The notes under the pieces were generated by a model. It saw only the letters and a list, made by a program, of their open reading frames with translations, made no database searches and was not told the origin of the DNA. A stretch of DNA of 64,000 bases from Otis tarda (taxonomy: Eukaryota; Chordata; Aves; Otidiformes; Otididae). Position numbers and translations under genes: made by a program. The stretch is taken from the NCBI GenBank assembly GCA_026413225.1, contig CM048552.1, positions 81,073,001-81,137,000 of the forward strand, read 5' to 3'. The first letter of the stretch is position 1, and every line of letters starts with the position of its first letter. Below are positions 13,189 through 25,400 of the stretch, piece after piece.

Positions 13189-13266
13189 AGAATCATAGAA
13201 CAATTAGGGTTGGAAGGGACCTTCAAAGGTCATCTAGTCCAACTCCCTGCAAGAGGCAGGGACATG
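13189..13266 (-). mobile_element. CR1 LINE 3'-tail fragment
   Basis: AGAATCATAGAACAATTAGGG and GTTGGAAGGGACC followed by ATCTAGTCCAACTCC are the reverse complement of a CR1 3' end. Only about 78 bp remain. It sits some 300 bp upstream of the CpG island, an ultra-short 5'-truncated insertion. Confidence 0.9.
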
Positions 13267-13559
13267 TAGTAGTGAAAATAACCAGTTAAGTTTCTTCAGT
13301 TCATCACACCATGGTGTGTCATTCACGACCGGGATGCTCCGCCTTAGCTTTTGCCAGTTTATGCCATGTCCTCTCAGCACCTTAGAGCAACCACAGAGAG
13401 GAGTGCCCAAAATTTTATTCTCTTCTCCTTCTGACTAGATTGAGGAGTGGTTTGTTCTTCACTCTCCAGTCAGTTCTTGATTAATTTTCTGTGATGATGC
13501 AGAAGGGTGGCAGCCGGTGCTAACTAAACATGCAGCTGGGGAAGAAGCTTGAAGCAACG
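13267..13559. other. Left shore of the CpG island
   Basis: Transition from AT-rich to GC-rich DNA. No gene or repeat is recognised. Confidence 0.4.
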
Positions 13560-13868
13560 AGCCTAGGGTCACTCGGATGCCGGGCGAGCAACCACTGCAG
13601 AACCAAAGGCCAAGAGGCAAAGGCTCCATCCGGCGGCCGGGGCCGCTCCGAGACCGGCGCCAGCCGGTGATTCCAGTGGCGTCGGGTTTCCGTGACTGGC
13701 CTAGTAAGGAAGGACAAGGCGCCGCAGCGGCCGAGGAGCCGTCCGAAGATGACCAGCCACTCCCCGAGGTACCCATCGCCAGCGGCGCCCCATGCCCACC
13801 GCTGGGCCGCTAGCGGCGGTTACGGCGGTTACCGCAGCCCCGCACCAGCAGCGCGCCTTCGCCGGCAC

Positions 13869-13878
13869 CCAATCAGCG
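13869..13878 (+). promoter_or_regulatory. CCAAT box (NF-Y type)
   Basis: CCAATCAGCG matches the extended NF-Y consensus (CCAAT followed by C/G, A/G, C/G). NF-Y boxes commonly lie 60-100 bases upstream of the start, which would place initiation near 13930-13980, just before the donor-like CCGG|GTGAGG. The motif is seen; its use is inferred. Confidence 0.5.
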
Positions 13879-13915
13879 ACCGCCGGCTCCCAACGCGCGC
13901 GTGCGGGGCCGGCAC

Positions 13916-13921
13916 CACGTG
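13916..13921. promoter_or_regulatory. CACGTG E-box in CpG island
   Basis: A perfect palindromic CACGTG with ACC before it and AG after it. Factors of the USF, MYC/MAX and MiT/TFE families bind this core. It lies 38 bases after the CCAAT box, within plausible core-promoter distance. The flanks only partly resemble the lysosomal CLEAR element. Confidence 0.4.
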
Positions 13922-14008
13922 AGGTGGGGGGGGTAGGGGTGGGGGAGGGAGGGAGTGGCGTGAAATCCACATCCGGGTGAGGCCGCGCTGTCTGGGGCTC
14001 GCGCGCGT

Positions 14009-14016
14009 GGGGGCGG
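14009..14016 (+). promoter_or_regulatory. GC box (Sp/KLF type)
   Basis: GGGGGCGG is a canonical Sp1/KLF core inside the CpG island. Such sites are frequent by chance in DNA this rich in GC, so its role is uncertain. Confidence 0.35.
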
Positions 14017-14480
14017 TTTTTCTCGTGGCGGGGGGGGAGGGCGGCCCCGAAGGGCAGGCAAGTGCGCGCGAGCGAGGCGCGGCGCGGTGGTTGGTGGCGG
14101 CGGGCTGGGAGCGCCAACCGTCCCACACCGGCCGCGGGGTCTCTGCCAGGGGCAGCCGCGGAGCGGGCTGAAGTGAAAGAGAAGACGCCTCCCGCACTCC
14201 TCTCTACGGGCTGCTCCCCCGTCCCTGAATAAGCCTGGTGGGGGAAAGCAGGCGCTGCTTCCACCGCCCTCTCCGCGCCGGCGTTGCGGGGCGTGGAGCC
14301 GGCCTGGTACCGGCGGGGGTAGAGCCTGGCTGCAGGTGATTGTCTCTGCGAGGCCTGCCTTTATCTGCTCGACTCCTCCTCCGGTGCTGGCCCCAGGTCC
14401 CAGGCCCTGCCTGTGCCACAGCTACAGCCCACCGGTATTGATATCCGTGTGCTGTGGTGGCTGTCCTTAGTGATGTGACC

Positions 14481-17400
14481 AAAGGGTTGCTGCTACAAAA
14501 GAGGATTTAAAAAGTTGTTTAGAGGAATGAACAGGAACCTTCATTCCCTGCACCTGAAAATTGATACCCCTGTCAACAGGAAGGAGAACCTTGTGAGCAG
14601 TTCTCTAGCCCAGAGGTTTGGAAGTCTTGAATATGGCTTCTCTGCTTCTAAGGCCAAACTGTGCGTGGCCAAGTTTTCAAACATTATCTGGAATCTTAAG
14701 TTATGGAGAAACATCTAGTCTGATTTTTCAGAAGTGCCTGTGTGCCCTGTATCTGTTGATATAAATGGAGTTAAGTGTTGAAGTATTTTTGAAAATCTAT
14801 CTGAATCTTCAAGCATCTAAAACATTTTCTGTAAATCTGATCTTTAAACATTTGAGGTTTTAAGGCTCCTCATCAGTATAATAGGGTTGACTATATTCTC
14901 TTGATATGTCAGCACCTGAGCTTAACCCTTTGCTCTGGGATACTCTTGATGAACTTTCTCTGAAGTTTTGCCTCTTCTCAGCAGGCTATAGCTTATCTTA
15001 TGAGCAGTTTTTCTTTCTTGTCTTACAAATTCTTTTTGTCTGTCAACTATGCACTGTAAATGGATTTCTTGCCATCTTATTGCAGCATTTTAGTGGAACT
15101 TTGGGTAGTTTTTTTTTCACAGTGCTTGAGCACCCATTTCTGTAGACTTGTTTAATTGTTCTTGTTCTCACTGCTTTCTGACTGTTTTGCTTTCTCGTGC
15201 TCTTCAGATTTTGCTCTTCTGCATGAATTTCTTAAACTTAAGACTTTGTTCTGAGTGCCTCCATATCCACGGCTTGAATTTCTAAGTAACTGTTGGTGCT
15301 AGTGCTCTTCATTGTTTTTTCTTTGGTGATGTCAGTTGCTTGGTCACTGATAGTTTTCAAACAGTGTTTGCAGGGTAGACAATGTCTGTTAACAAGTGCA
15401 GCAGTGAACTCTGTGCAGGTAGCACTTGAAATGAAAAATTCACAGCAGTGTTCAAGCAGGTGATGCCTGGATGCTCAATGAATAGTAGATAATCCCAGAG
15501 ACATTTTCAGAACCTCTTAAAGAGATTCTTGAGGATCTGGTGCAAATTTATTTTACGCTGTTTTGAAAGGAAGATGTTTAAATACAGGACACTAATAGAG
15601 TAATTTATATACTGTGTGCCTCAACATGTCTTTGTGAATAGCTTCACCTGTAATTCCTTCAGCTGTTAGTCTGGCACGTCACAACCTCCATATGCTGATA
15701 GCTTCTACCTTAAAGCTGAAATGATATTTTACTGTAGCTCATCTGAGGAGGTAGGTGAATTTTGTACACATCAGATTGAGCCAGTGGACGTTAAAATAGA
15801 GTCTGTCAACTTTGGACAGGTTTTAAACCAAATCTTTATTCTGACCATTGCTATAATTAAAATTAAGGCTTCCTTCCAGTTTAATTCTACCTAGAGATAG
15901 AAATTATTGAAAAGCAAGTATACCTGGTGACACGTTTACATCTGTGATGTTCATACGTACTAGATTTTGAGACATATTAATCAGTTGGTGCCTCACTAGA
16001 ACTCTCAGTGCTGTTTAAGTACTTTTGCATTTAATTGCTTGCTTCTTGATTGTTTTCTGCATGTCTTTGAACACCCTGGACTATTAGGCCAGCTCCTTTA
16101 CGTTTCTTTCCAAGTGACACAACTATTGCCAGAGTGTGGTGATGAATATATGTTGCCTAGACAATGTTAGCTGTTTATGTAGTGTCAGGCTGGTGTTCAG
16201 GATGATGATAGCTACATAGATTTGTAGGTGCCAAAATACAATTATGCTATAATGCGTATTTCTGGTCCAGAAGAACAATTGGATCGCAGTCTTAAGGGCA
16301 ATAACTGGCATTCTCCAAATGTTTACAGAACTGCAAAGACATCTAAGTATGGAGTGTATCTGAACAGTTGGCTTAATTCCTCCTGGTTTACTGAAAACTG
16401 ACTTACAGGAAAGCTTGCAACACCAAATGGAAAAAAGTTTGTGGTATGATGGTAACAAGCCTTTTGTGAATCTTTAAATATAAAGTTCACAATACCTTCT
16501 TGCTCATGTTCATTTGAGTCCACTGAGGTTCACAAGGTGGTTGTTTATTTGGAGTGGTCTGATGCGTTTGTGTGTTTTGTAACCTGCTGTTGTCCACTTG
16601 TGCAGTTTTTGATGTTTAAGTGACCTTACAAGAAAGTTCTTTCTGCTTATGTAAAACTAATTTGATCGTAATAATGAAGGGAAAAAAACCCAATCTTGAT
16701 GCTTTTTCAGCTATGTTTTTTCTTTTGTGTGGAGCTTTTTCCCTATCACACTAGAAATTTCAGGCTGCAGACAGTGTAAATTTTAAATCATGCAGACTAA
16801 ATCTACCTTTAAGTGTATTGTAAGTGGTGGATTATCTAAAAAGTGTTGCAATGTGACTTTCAGACATTGTCTTTTAATGTCTGTTACATTTCACTACTTT
16901 GTTGTAGTGTTAGTAAAAAGAAATACCTTACAGTTTGATTTAGCTTTTCTGGTAAGGCCTATTGCAACCTTAATCTTCCTTTGTCCATTTGTTTCCCTTA
17001 AGCAATGGTACCTGCTCTCCAGACCTGAGTCTTCAGAAGTGATACTATTTTTACAGAAAGGAATTAAGTGATTTGTAATTTTCTTAATATAGAATAGCAT
17101 AGTATCTAGACTTTCTTAGCATAAGTAGGATTCATATTCTTTCTTCCTGAAGAGTTTGAGATTGACCCATGTGAGGAATTTTGCTTTTCTGATGTAGCAG
17201 GCTTTTTTTTCTCTTTACATTGTTCAGTTGACAAGTTTATTTTTGGAGTGACTGAAATGAATTCTAGGGGTTTTCTCCACTCTTGATGAAGCCAAGGCTT
17301 AAAAATGCAAATTCCATTACAGGATATGGTTGGAGAAGCAGAATTATGTTCCCATAAATTTATTTTTGAGCAATCACAGAGGACTTTTTGAATTAAAGGG

Positions 17401-19019
17401 AAGTGGATTAAATTTATTACTTTACATGTACTTGTTTGTTAAAGTGATGATGGATATTGCTAAAGAGATTTTTAGGGATGGCATTTTTATAGAACTCTTC
17501 TGTAGTTTTTCAGCAGCTGGATGTGACGTCTGTCTGCCTTAGTTTGTTTGAATGTATGAGGCTAATATTTCCTGTTGATCACATTGTTACAGATACTGTC
17601 TAGTAAAATTTCAAGCCTTTGGAACAGAATTAGAGGAATGAGCATAATATTTATAAAGGTATTTTGAATCCTCAGAAAGAAAAATGTTTCTCATGCCTGT
17701 ATAATGCCTATATTAGTAAACCAGTTTTGGTATTTGCCATTAAAGTGATCACAATTCAGTTCTTGTATGTCTTTCAGAGAAGAATCTGGAATCAGAGAAG
17801 AATCTGGCTTTAGTTTAAGTTGTAATTTCAGTCAATATCAAATATGTCATCTGTTATATTCACACAAAGTTCTTAGTTCTAGTTTTTAAAAAATCAAGCA
17901 CATACAAATGATAGTGCTAACTTAGTTAAAAAAGGCCTAAAATCTCAGACAGTTTATGGAACACTGACTTTAAAAACCTCCATTTACTGAAAATGATACA
18001 GGATTAAACTCTGATTTTCAGGGTTCCCACTAGCAACTCTGGTAATAGTTTTAGAATGTAAAGTTTTCACCTTTTCTTGGTGAAAGAGCCAAATTTGAAT
18101 ATTTTAGCCAATTTTTTTTTTGTGAATCTCCTTATCTGGTAACATACAGCATTGTAATACTCCAATATTAACTAGGCAGGCAAATTTTCAGGTGCAGTGA
18201 AACTAAGTTGGGTCTTGTCCAATTCTACCACCTTTAGACTTCAGGAATATTACTTCTTTTATTTTGGTATATTTCTTCTGGAAAAGATGCCAGGTTTTTA
18301 TGCACATATGTAAACTAATTTTAGGTGACAATAATAGTTGGGGCTTTTTGTTTTATTGTTTTACGAAAAAGTAGTTAAAATAATTATGCTAGTAGCAGGG
18401 GCAGTTCCAAATTGTGATCATCTTCCCTTTGGATTATAAGACTGTAGCATATACTGTACAGGGCAAAGCAGGCTGTACTGGAGGGTAGGTAACTTATAGT
18501 CCATGGAATACAGATGGAAACTGACACTGAGGGCTGACAATGTTAAAAACTATTTTATTTGGAAGCAAAGGATATGTGGTGTGCAACCACATGTTAAGGT
18601 ACAAAACATCCAAACCCAAATTATTCCAGTTGGAAAAATACTAATTTCAAGGCTGTAGCCCTGAATCTATTACTAGAGCTATTGCTTTTACCTCAACAAA
18701 GGACTTTAAAAGGGATTTAATGTGATGTGTTATTTAGATAAAAGCAATTCACAGTGGCATTACTACAGAGATTATCAATGCTTGAGTATGCTTATTGATA
18801 GTATTTCAGTTTTTGTATGTATTGAAGAACTGTACTCTGATTGTGAAGTATTGCATCCTTAAGAGCTCTTACATAATGACACAGCCATGCCAAGGCACTA
18901 TGGACTTCTGATCTGAAAAGAAGTAGAAAAATATACAATTTGCAATAATGTGTTTCGAGTGATGATAAATGTGCATGAAAACATAATGAAAACTTCGTAT
19001 TTACTTCAATATGAATATT
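14481..19019 (+). other. CCDC91 intron 1, first part
   Basis: No coding exon or transposon is recognised in this 4.5 kb. It is T-rich on the plus strand, as is common in sense-strand introns. An 18-bp tandem duplication lies at 17774-17809. Non-coding 5' UTR exons could hide here, since they leave no coding signal. Confidence 0.45.
17774..17809. repeat. 18-bp perfect-core tandem duplication
   Basis: Unit TCAGAGAAGAATCTGGAA is repeated once immediately, with a change only at the last base. Likely a replication-slippage event. Confidence 0.8.
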
Positions 19020-19448
19020 ATGAGCTGGAAGGCATGTCCTGTAAGGAGCAGCTAAGGACTCTGGGTTTGTCTAGTTTGGAGAAAAGGAGGCTAACGGGTG
19101 ACCTCATTGCTCTCTACAGCTTCCTCAGGAGGGGAAGTGGAGCAGGAGGTGCTGATCTCTTCTCCTTCTTATGCAACGGCAGGATGTGTGGGAATGGCTC
19201 AAAGCTGCGCCAGAGAAGGTTTAGACTGGATATTAGGAAGCATTTCTTTACTGAGAACGTGGTCAAAAGCTGGAACAGGCTTCCAGAGAGGTGGTAGATG
19301 CCCCAGGCCTTTCAGTATTTTAAGAGGTGTTTGGGCAATGCCTTCAATAATCTGTTTTTCAATAATTTTTGCTCAGCCCTGAAGTGCTCAGGCAGTTGGA
19401 CTAGATGATCATTGTAGGTCCTTTCCAACTGAAGTATTCTATTCTATG
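19020..19448 (+). mobile_element. CR1 LINE fragment, older subfamily
   Basis: Plus-strand CR1 of about 430 bp. It carries GGAGAAAAGGAGGCTAACG, GGATATTAGGAAGCATTTCT and AGCTGGAACAGGCTTCCAGA blocks, then CAGTTGGACTAGATGATCAT and the tail GTATTCTATTCTATGA. The tail unit ATTCTATTCT and the body sequence (CAGCCCTGAAGTGCTCAGGC) differ from the copies at 2620 and 57344 but match the copy at 52661, so it belongs to a separate subfamily. The open frames at 18950-19297 and 19098-19382 are ORF2 C-terminal remnants. Confidence 0.88.
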
Positions 19449-22400
19449 AGCACTTTGGGGAGGAGATGCAGCTCTGAATGAGGATAAATGTGAGCTGAAA
19501 TGACAAATATTTGCTCTAAGCTATGGGCTTTTCAAGAAAATAACTACTGTAGATGTTATTTGCTGTTGCACGTGTTCTTTTGGGCACACTGAATGAAGGT
19601 AGGAGAAATCTCTAAGAAAGTGAGCAGGTTTAGAGACGCTTCAGCTGTTATGTACCCAGAATAGATACCTGCTTTCTGGGAAAATGTGGTCAATAATTCT
19701 TGCTGAGGTTGGGATCCATGTGTCCCTTGTACTCTTTAGGGCTTTTCATAATGTCCAGAGGTGTCTTGGTCAGGAACTACCTCCTGAGCCTGGCTCTAGA
19801 GAATTACTGTTGCAGTCTGTTAAGGCTGTTTTTAAAAGTACTGGAAATTGCTCAGGGATTGCCCTGTGCCTTCATTGGGCAAAGAATATTCTTAAAGATT
19901 ATGGCATGTAGGTCCCTCCCACAAATGAACAGTTGGGCTCCTGAATTCTCTGTCCACGTATTTACATGAGAAATATATTCTGTAATGCTGAAGAAAGCTT
20001 AAAACTTTGGGAATTTTTATGGGTAAATGGATTTTCTTCTGGCTTTAGGTCAGCATCTAAAGAGAATGATAACGTCAGGGCAACATGATTCTGTGGTATA
20101 TAATTATTTAAACATCCCAGTTTGATTCAGGCTATATGGTAAAGCATTAGGAAAAATGTAAAGGTGCCAAAATGTGCTTAGGTTTTTTTTCCACACAAAT
20201 TCATTCTGAGATGAGCTGACTCCATCTTACAAAAGGATTGTGGAGTCCCACAGAGTTAGTAGTTGTTCCTTGAGTCTGCTAGTTCTCAGTTTGTTATTGT
20301 AGAATTTGTACTCACTGTCACTGTTTCCACTATGCTTTGCCAGTGTTTTTATGTATCATTAACATTATTAATAATGAATTAATGAAATGTAAAACAAAAA
20401 TTTAACTATTTTATTAATTTTTATAAAAATATTTCTTTATTTTTTAACTAAATGTAAAAAAAGTTTTAAAATGATTTGCCAGTTGACAAGCTCATTAAAA
20501 CTTAAAAGACCATTCATGTTTGAAAGGCACAGAATATGGACTGTAATTTGCATTTAACAGTCTGTGAAATAGGAGAAAGCATTGTAGGATTGTGTTGTCA
20601 TTGTGCTTGTGCAGATCCTGTTCTGAAAAATAATTAAGGGACTCAAATATTTCCAAGAGTCTTTGTCTTCTAAGTTAGTTTTTTTGTATGTCTTATGTTC
20701 ATTGAGTTTTTATAATATGATTGAGATGAAAATGTTCTCAATATTTAAAATGGGATAAATGTTACTGCAGAAAGTATAGATATCTCTCTATCAAATAGAA
20801 GTTCTTTTTTTAGGGGACAGAATGAATAATTTTATATTGGGATTATGTACATATGTTATATCCAAGTTAAGAAGAGATTATAATATGATTTTAGTTAGAT
20901 TTCCAGATTGGGTTGTATCTGTGGTTGAGATAGGTCTTATCATATTGTAGGTGTCCCTTTTCCCTTGTTTGGTACAGCAGCCTAGATAGCCTGGAATACC
21001 TAGATTTCAGGAAGGCAGTGTTTTTACCTGAGGTCTTTAAAAGTCAGTTTTCATTCATTTTCCCCATTACATTTGTGATTACTGTGTAAGTAGTAGTAAG
21101 AAAATGGAAAGGGCTTGATCTGTGATGGGATAGGAACTAGTGGCCAGTGACAGTCCTGTTTAAAAGATAATCTTTTGTGTGGTAGGGAGAACTTTCTGTG
21201 CATCACTTCCAGAAGAGTTACAGATTGACTTTAGAGAGAAGTGTTTGCTAAGCAGTGATGACTTTAGAAAATATTTTCATTGTGGACGGCTTCTTTTTTT
21301 TTTTTTTTTGTTTTAAGGCAAAATCTGTAGGTGATAGTGAACATACAGTTCATTATTTAAAAACAAAACAAAACAAAAAACAACAACAAAAAAACCCAAC
21401 CCAAACCAGTCTACATACATTCTGATCTGTCAGCACAAACCACTAATTTTTATTTGGTGTCTATCTGAAGTTTTCTAGAAGTGTTGTGGCTTGTATGTTT
21501 TTTTTACTGAAAATGTTTATAATGACATTCTTAAGGAGAGAGGATAGGGCAGATCAGAATGACTTGGGGACATAGTGGTGGGAGTCCGGAATCTATAATT
21601 TCAAAATCAGTCCAACTTGTTAGCAGATAAATTTAGTGTAGAATGAACTGGGGAGTTGACCAGGTCATACACACCTATGATTTTAATTTCTGTTAAGATC
21701 AAACTGTTTCTTGGCCAGTAGACGTAAGGTAAATTTCAGGACTGGCTATTCAGTGTCCTTTATCTTTGTGTTGGTTTGTTTGTTTTCTGTTCTTTGTTTT
21801 TTGGTTTTTTTTTTTTTTTTTCCTTGGGAGGGGCTGGGGGCAAGCAGTATTTGAAGTAGTCACTTCCTTATGGCCAAGATGTCAATGTTGAGTACACATT
21901 TAGTTTGGCGTGTGTGATGTAGCAGCTTGGACTAAGACTGTATTTTTACTATCTTTTTGTGTATATTTTTGTTGAAAAACTCCAGGCACACCTGATCTAG
22001 AACTGAGAATATAAAAGCAACTGAAACTACTAACAAAGAAAAAAGGAAGATGGTGCCAGTTTTTTTTTTTAATGATTTTTTTTTTTTTTCAGTAAGATAA
22101 AGATCCTATGTTCTCAAACATCTTAAGTTAAGAGGTAAGGGAAGAAATACATTGCATAGCTGTGTCTGATCAGAGAGAACTATAAGGACAATTGGCGCCC
22201 ATTGAAATGTGTTTTGTGCCTTTTACTCTCTAAGCAGCAGCAGCAGACTTCAGTTTCCATTAATGATGGCTACTCTATTAACTCAATTGCAAAATGTAAA
22301 TATAATCCCGCACTCCATTTAAATGCAGAGTGAAACAAGTTGCTTAATCTAGCCCTGAAAGTAATTTAGCATTTAAAAAACACAAAATAAAAATCACTTA

Positions 22401-25400
22401 ATCTGAGAAGGAAAAACTAACAACCCATTGCTGCAAGTTCATAAACAATTTGAGCTCAATAGACAAGATTATGAGGGGATTCTCTGTAACAGTGTGTTAG
22501 AAGCCTTAAGATTAGAATTTCATAAGCAATTTTTGTCTCCTTCCGTGGGGATTATATTCAATTGAAATAATTCAAGATAAACCAGTCTTTGTTCCACTGG
22601 TACATTGTTTAGATTTCTGTTTTCTACTGGGATGTAAAGTTAAGGGAAAAGGAGATGTCAGAAAACCAGCCTACTCTGCATATTATTTTGGCTGTAATGG
22701 GTGAAACATAGGAGTTTAAGTATATTCAATGGTAATAGGCCTGTTAGGGAAATAAAGTAAAGCAAAACTGCGTATGGTAGAAATAGGTGACTATTGACCT
22801 AAACTGGTCGGGGGTGGGGAGGGAGAGGGATGACATAAAAATTTTTCTGAGTGGGTTATCTAACACATTTATTCACATATCATATTTCTCTACAGCGATT
22901 TCCTGATCATTTGTGCAAGGGACTGTGTGTTTAGTTAATGTGTGTCTGTACAAAGGCAGCAGATTGTTTCTTGTATCTTTAGGCTGCTGTTAAGCCTGGA
23001 TAAAGGACATTGGTCAACAGGTAGTATCACTGCTGCAGTTACAACTTTTTTTCTTATGCTGTTCTCCACTGAGAAGTTTGTCCAAGGAGCAGACTTCCAG
23101 TTTTAGTTCTGTGTATACAGGTTGAATATGTGGCTATTATTTTTCAGACTGCTGGCCCCTGCAGTAGAGGAAGGGACTAAAAGAATGCTGATTTAATATG
23201 CTTCTGGTTGTGATGGTTGTGTCTGATCACAGTCCATTGAACAGTAGAAAGCCATGCCTTGCTACAAGAAGTGTAGCTCATATTTAGAATACACTGTTAC
23301 TGACTGATATATAAAGTTTTGAGGTGTTGAAGTGATGAACAGTTCTGATTTTGTTTGCTAGAACACATCCCTTGGTGTAATAGTTTGTGAAATTTATATT
23401 CAGAGTACTATCTAGATCAGAGAAGTAAGTGAAATTGGATGTTATCTGTGAGAATTAATGTGCGTGAGAGAGTAAGTGATAACGGTAGTAGATGACACTG
23501 ATTAATTGAGCTAGGCTGCAGGTAAGATTTGAAGATTCATAATACAAAACTTCCAAAGGTTTGGAAATGGTTTTGTCGTGCTAGGTTGTTGTAGATAGTT
23601 GAGGAACCAAACTAACTCGAACTTCAAATAGGGGACATGTAAATAGTACTTATTCATTGATAGTCAATTCTTTTATCTTCCAGGCTAGCAAAGAGGTAGC
23701 TTTTTATATAGCGGAAAACAGTACTGGGTGTGCTTTTCTGTTAACATTTCTGAAAAACCTATGAGGCAGTTTGCACCTAGAGGTTATTTAGGGGATGTGA
23801 CAGAGTCCTTAGCTCAGTTTGCAGTGGTAATGGCAAACTTAGTCAGATTGAGGTACAAAACTGCTAAAGCAAAACTGAAGTGCTTTGAATATTGATTTAG
23901 AAGTCTGTACTAGCAATATACTTTTGAAATAGTATTGGAGTCTATGTAAGTATGTATAGATGCCTTTGGCAAGTAAATGCTTAATTCAAAGACAAAAGCT
24001 AAATTCAGTTTTAAGACACTCGTCCTCTGTTTTCCATTAGAAGTCCTATGGCATGATTTCTTTTCAAGTGTTTCAGAGCCAAAAAAGTCAGCACACTACT
24101 TATATGCTGTGCTTGTTCTTGATTGTATTCGCTTTAGTTTTTGCTACAGTGTAATTTCTTGCGCAGAGTTGATTGGTAAATAAGAAGGTGATGTTGATCC
24201 ATGCTGCGAATGCAAGAGCCTACTTTTAATCAGAAGAATTGTTTGGCTGTAAGTCACATTCAAACACAATAAATTGTAAGGAGAAGAAAAATAAAGAACT
24301 TTCTTTCATTATTTTAATTACGGTTGAAGTCTTCATAGAATGGGGGACACCAATAAGTACATATAAAAAGTAGTTAGGAAAATATTGATTATAGAGTTTG
24401 ATTTGTTTGAAACCTGCGATCTAGTACCATGAAAAGATTTTGTTGCTTACAGTGCTTTCTGTACATGCTCTAGATTCTGAAGTTCTCTTAGCTTGTAAGT
24501 AAATACATACACTAAACAACTGCTAAATATACTAAATAATGTACTAAATAATTATGAGTTTATTCCGTATCTCCTTAAGGTTTTTTAATAAGGTGAATGT
24601 AGGTAAAAGCTATCCAGTATTCAGTGTACTGTTGCCAAAATTTGGTCTTGTAGTTCTTTACAGTTGAATTTTTCCTCATGAAATACTTTGCCAGAGCACA
24701 CTGCTGAAACTGGTTTCATTTATCTTGAGGTGGGGATTGAGGGAAAGATTGGAATTGTGTTACTTGGAATTTGGTTTAGTATCCTTTTATATTAAATACT
24801 TACATTTTAACTAAAATGTATTTTATTTATTGCAGAACACAGACCGGTGGTGATTTTTTATTTTTTAAAATTTCTGGGGAATAGAGACCTACAGTCAACT
24901 TATTTGCACTAGGCTTACTCTTTTTTTTTTTCAAAACTTTAACAACACTTTCCTATGTTGCAGTTCTTGAGCTTAGTGTGTGTGTGTGTATAGAGAGAAA
25001 TAAACTGGAAATCCTGTCTCTGAGGATAGGAATTTAGTGTAGTTTTAGATGGAAAACAAAATATTTTAGCATATACTTGCCAGTTAAGCTTTTAAAAGGA
25101 CTTTCCATGGGGTGCAACTTCTGAAATAATGCAGAGCTTCTAAAGAGGTTTTCATGTGATATACATGCGACGGTTTTCTTGCTTTTAGTTCATAAGCTGC
25201 TGGAATAAAAATCAGTATCTTGGCCTGATCAACTGTAGGTTGAAGAAAAGTTATACTTGGTTTGAAATGCTAGTTTTCAGTCAAGTCTTGTGGCCTGTGA
25301 TATGTTCTGCTGGAGTGTTCTCAGGTTTTTCTTGTATTTCCATCTGTTACATGGGGAACTAAACACTTTCATTTACTACCTTTTTTTTTTTTTTTCTGGA

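Larger units (their letters stand above)
13560..14480 (+). promoter_or_regulatory. CCDC91: CpG-island promoter, probable CCDC91 start region
   Basis: This is the only strongly GC- and CpG-rich block in an otherwise AT-rich window. It lies upstream of the first CCDC91 coding exon on the same strand, as expected of a housekeeping-type promoter with a non-coding first exon. Visible elements are an NF-Y-type CCAAT box (CCAATCAGCG, 13869-13878), a CACGTG E-box (13916-13921) and a GC box (GGGGGCGG, 14009-14016). There is no convincing TATA box. Possible 5' splice sites are CCGG|GTGAGG (exon end 13976) and CTGCAG|GTGATT (exon end 14335). The transcription start and the exon 1 donor cannot be decided from sequence alone. 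CpG islands often fire in both directions, so a divergent non-coding transcript is possible. Long open frames on both strands here are composition artefacts. Confidence 0.75.

Noticed and set aside
13701-14264. 187-codon minus-strand open frame in the CpG island
   Set aside because: GC-rich DNA lacks stop codons by composition. The product is Pro/Arg/Ala-rich with no family resemblance, and three other frames are also open in the same place.
19684-19969. Overlapping 75- and 89-codon open frames
   Set aside because: No family recognised, no splice-site support, and both frames cannot be coding. Just downstream of a CR1; taken as chance.
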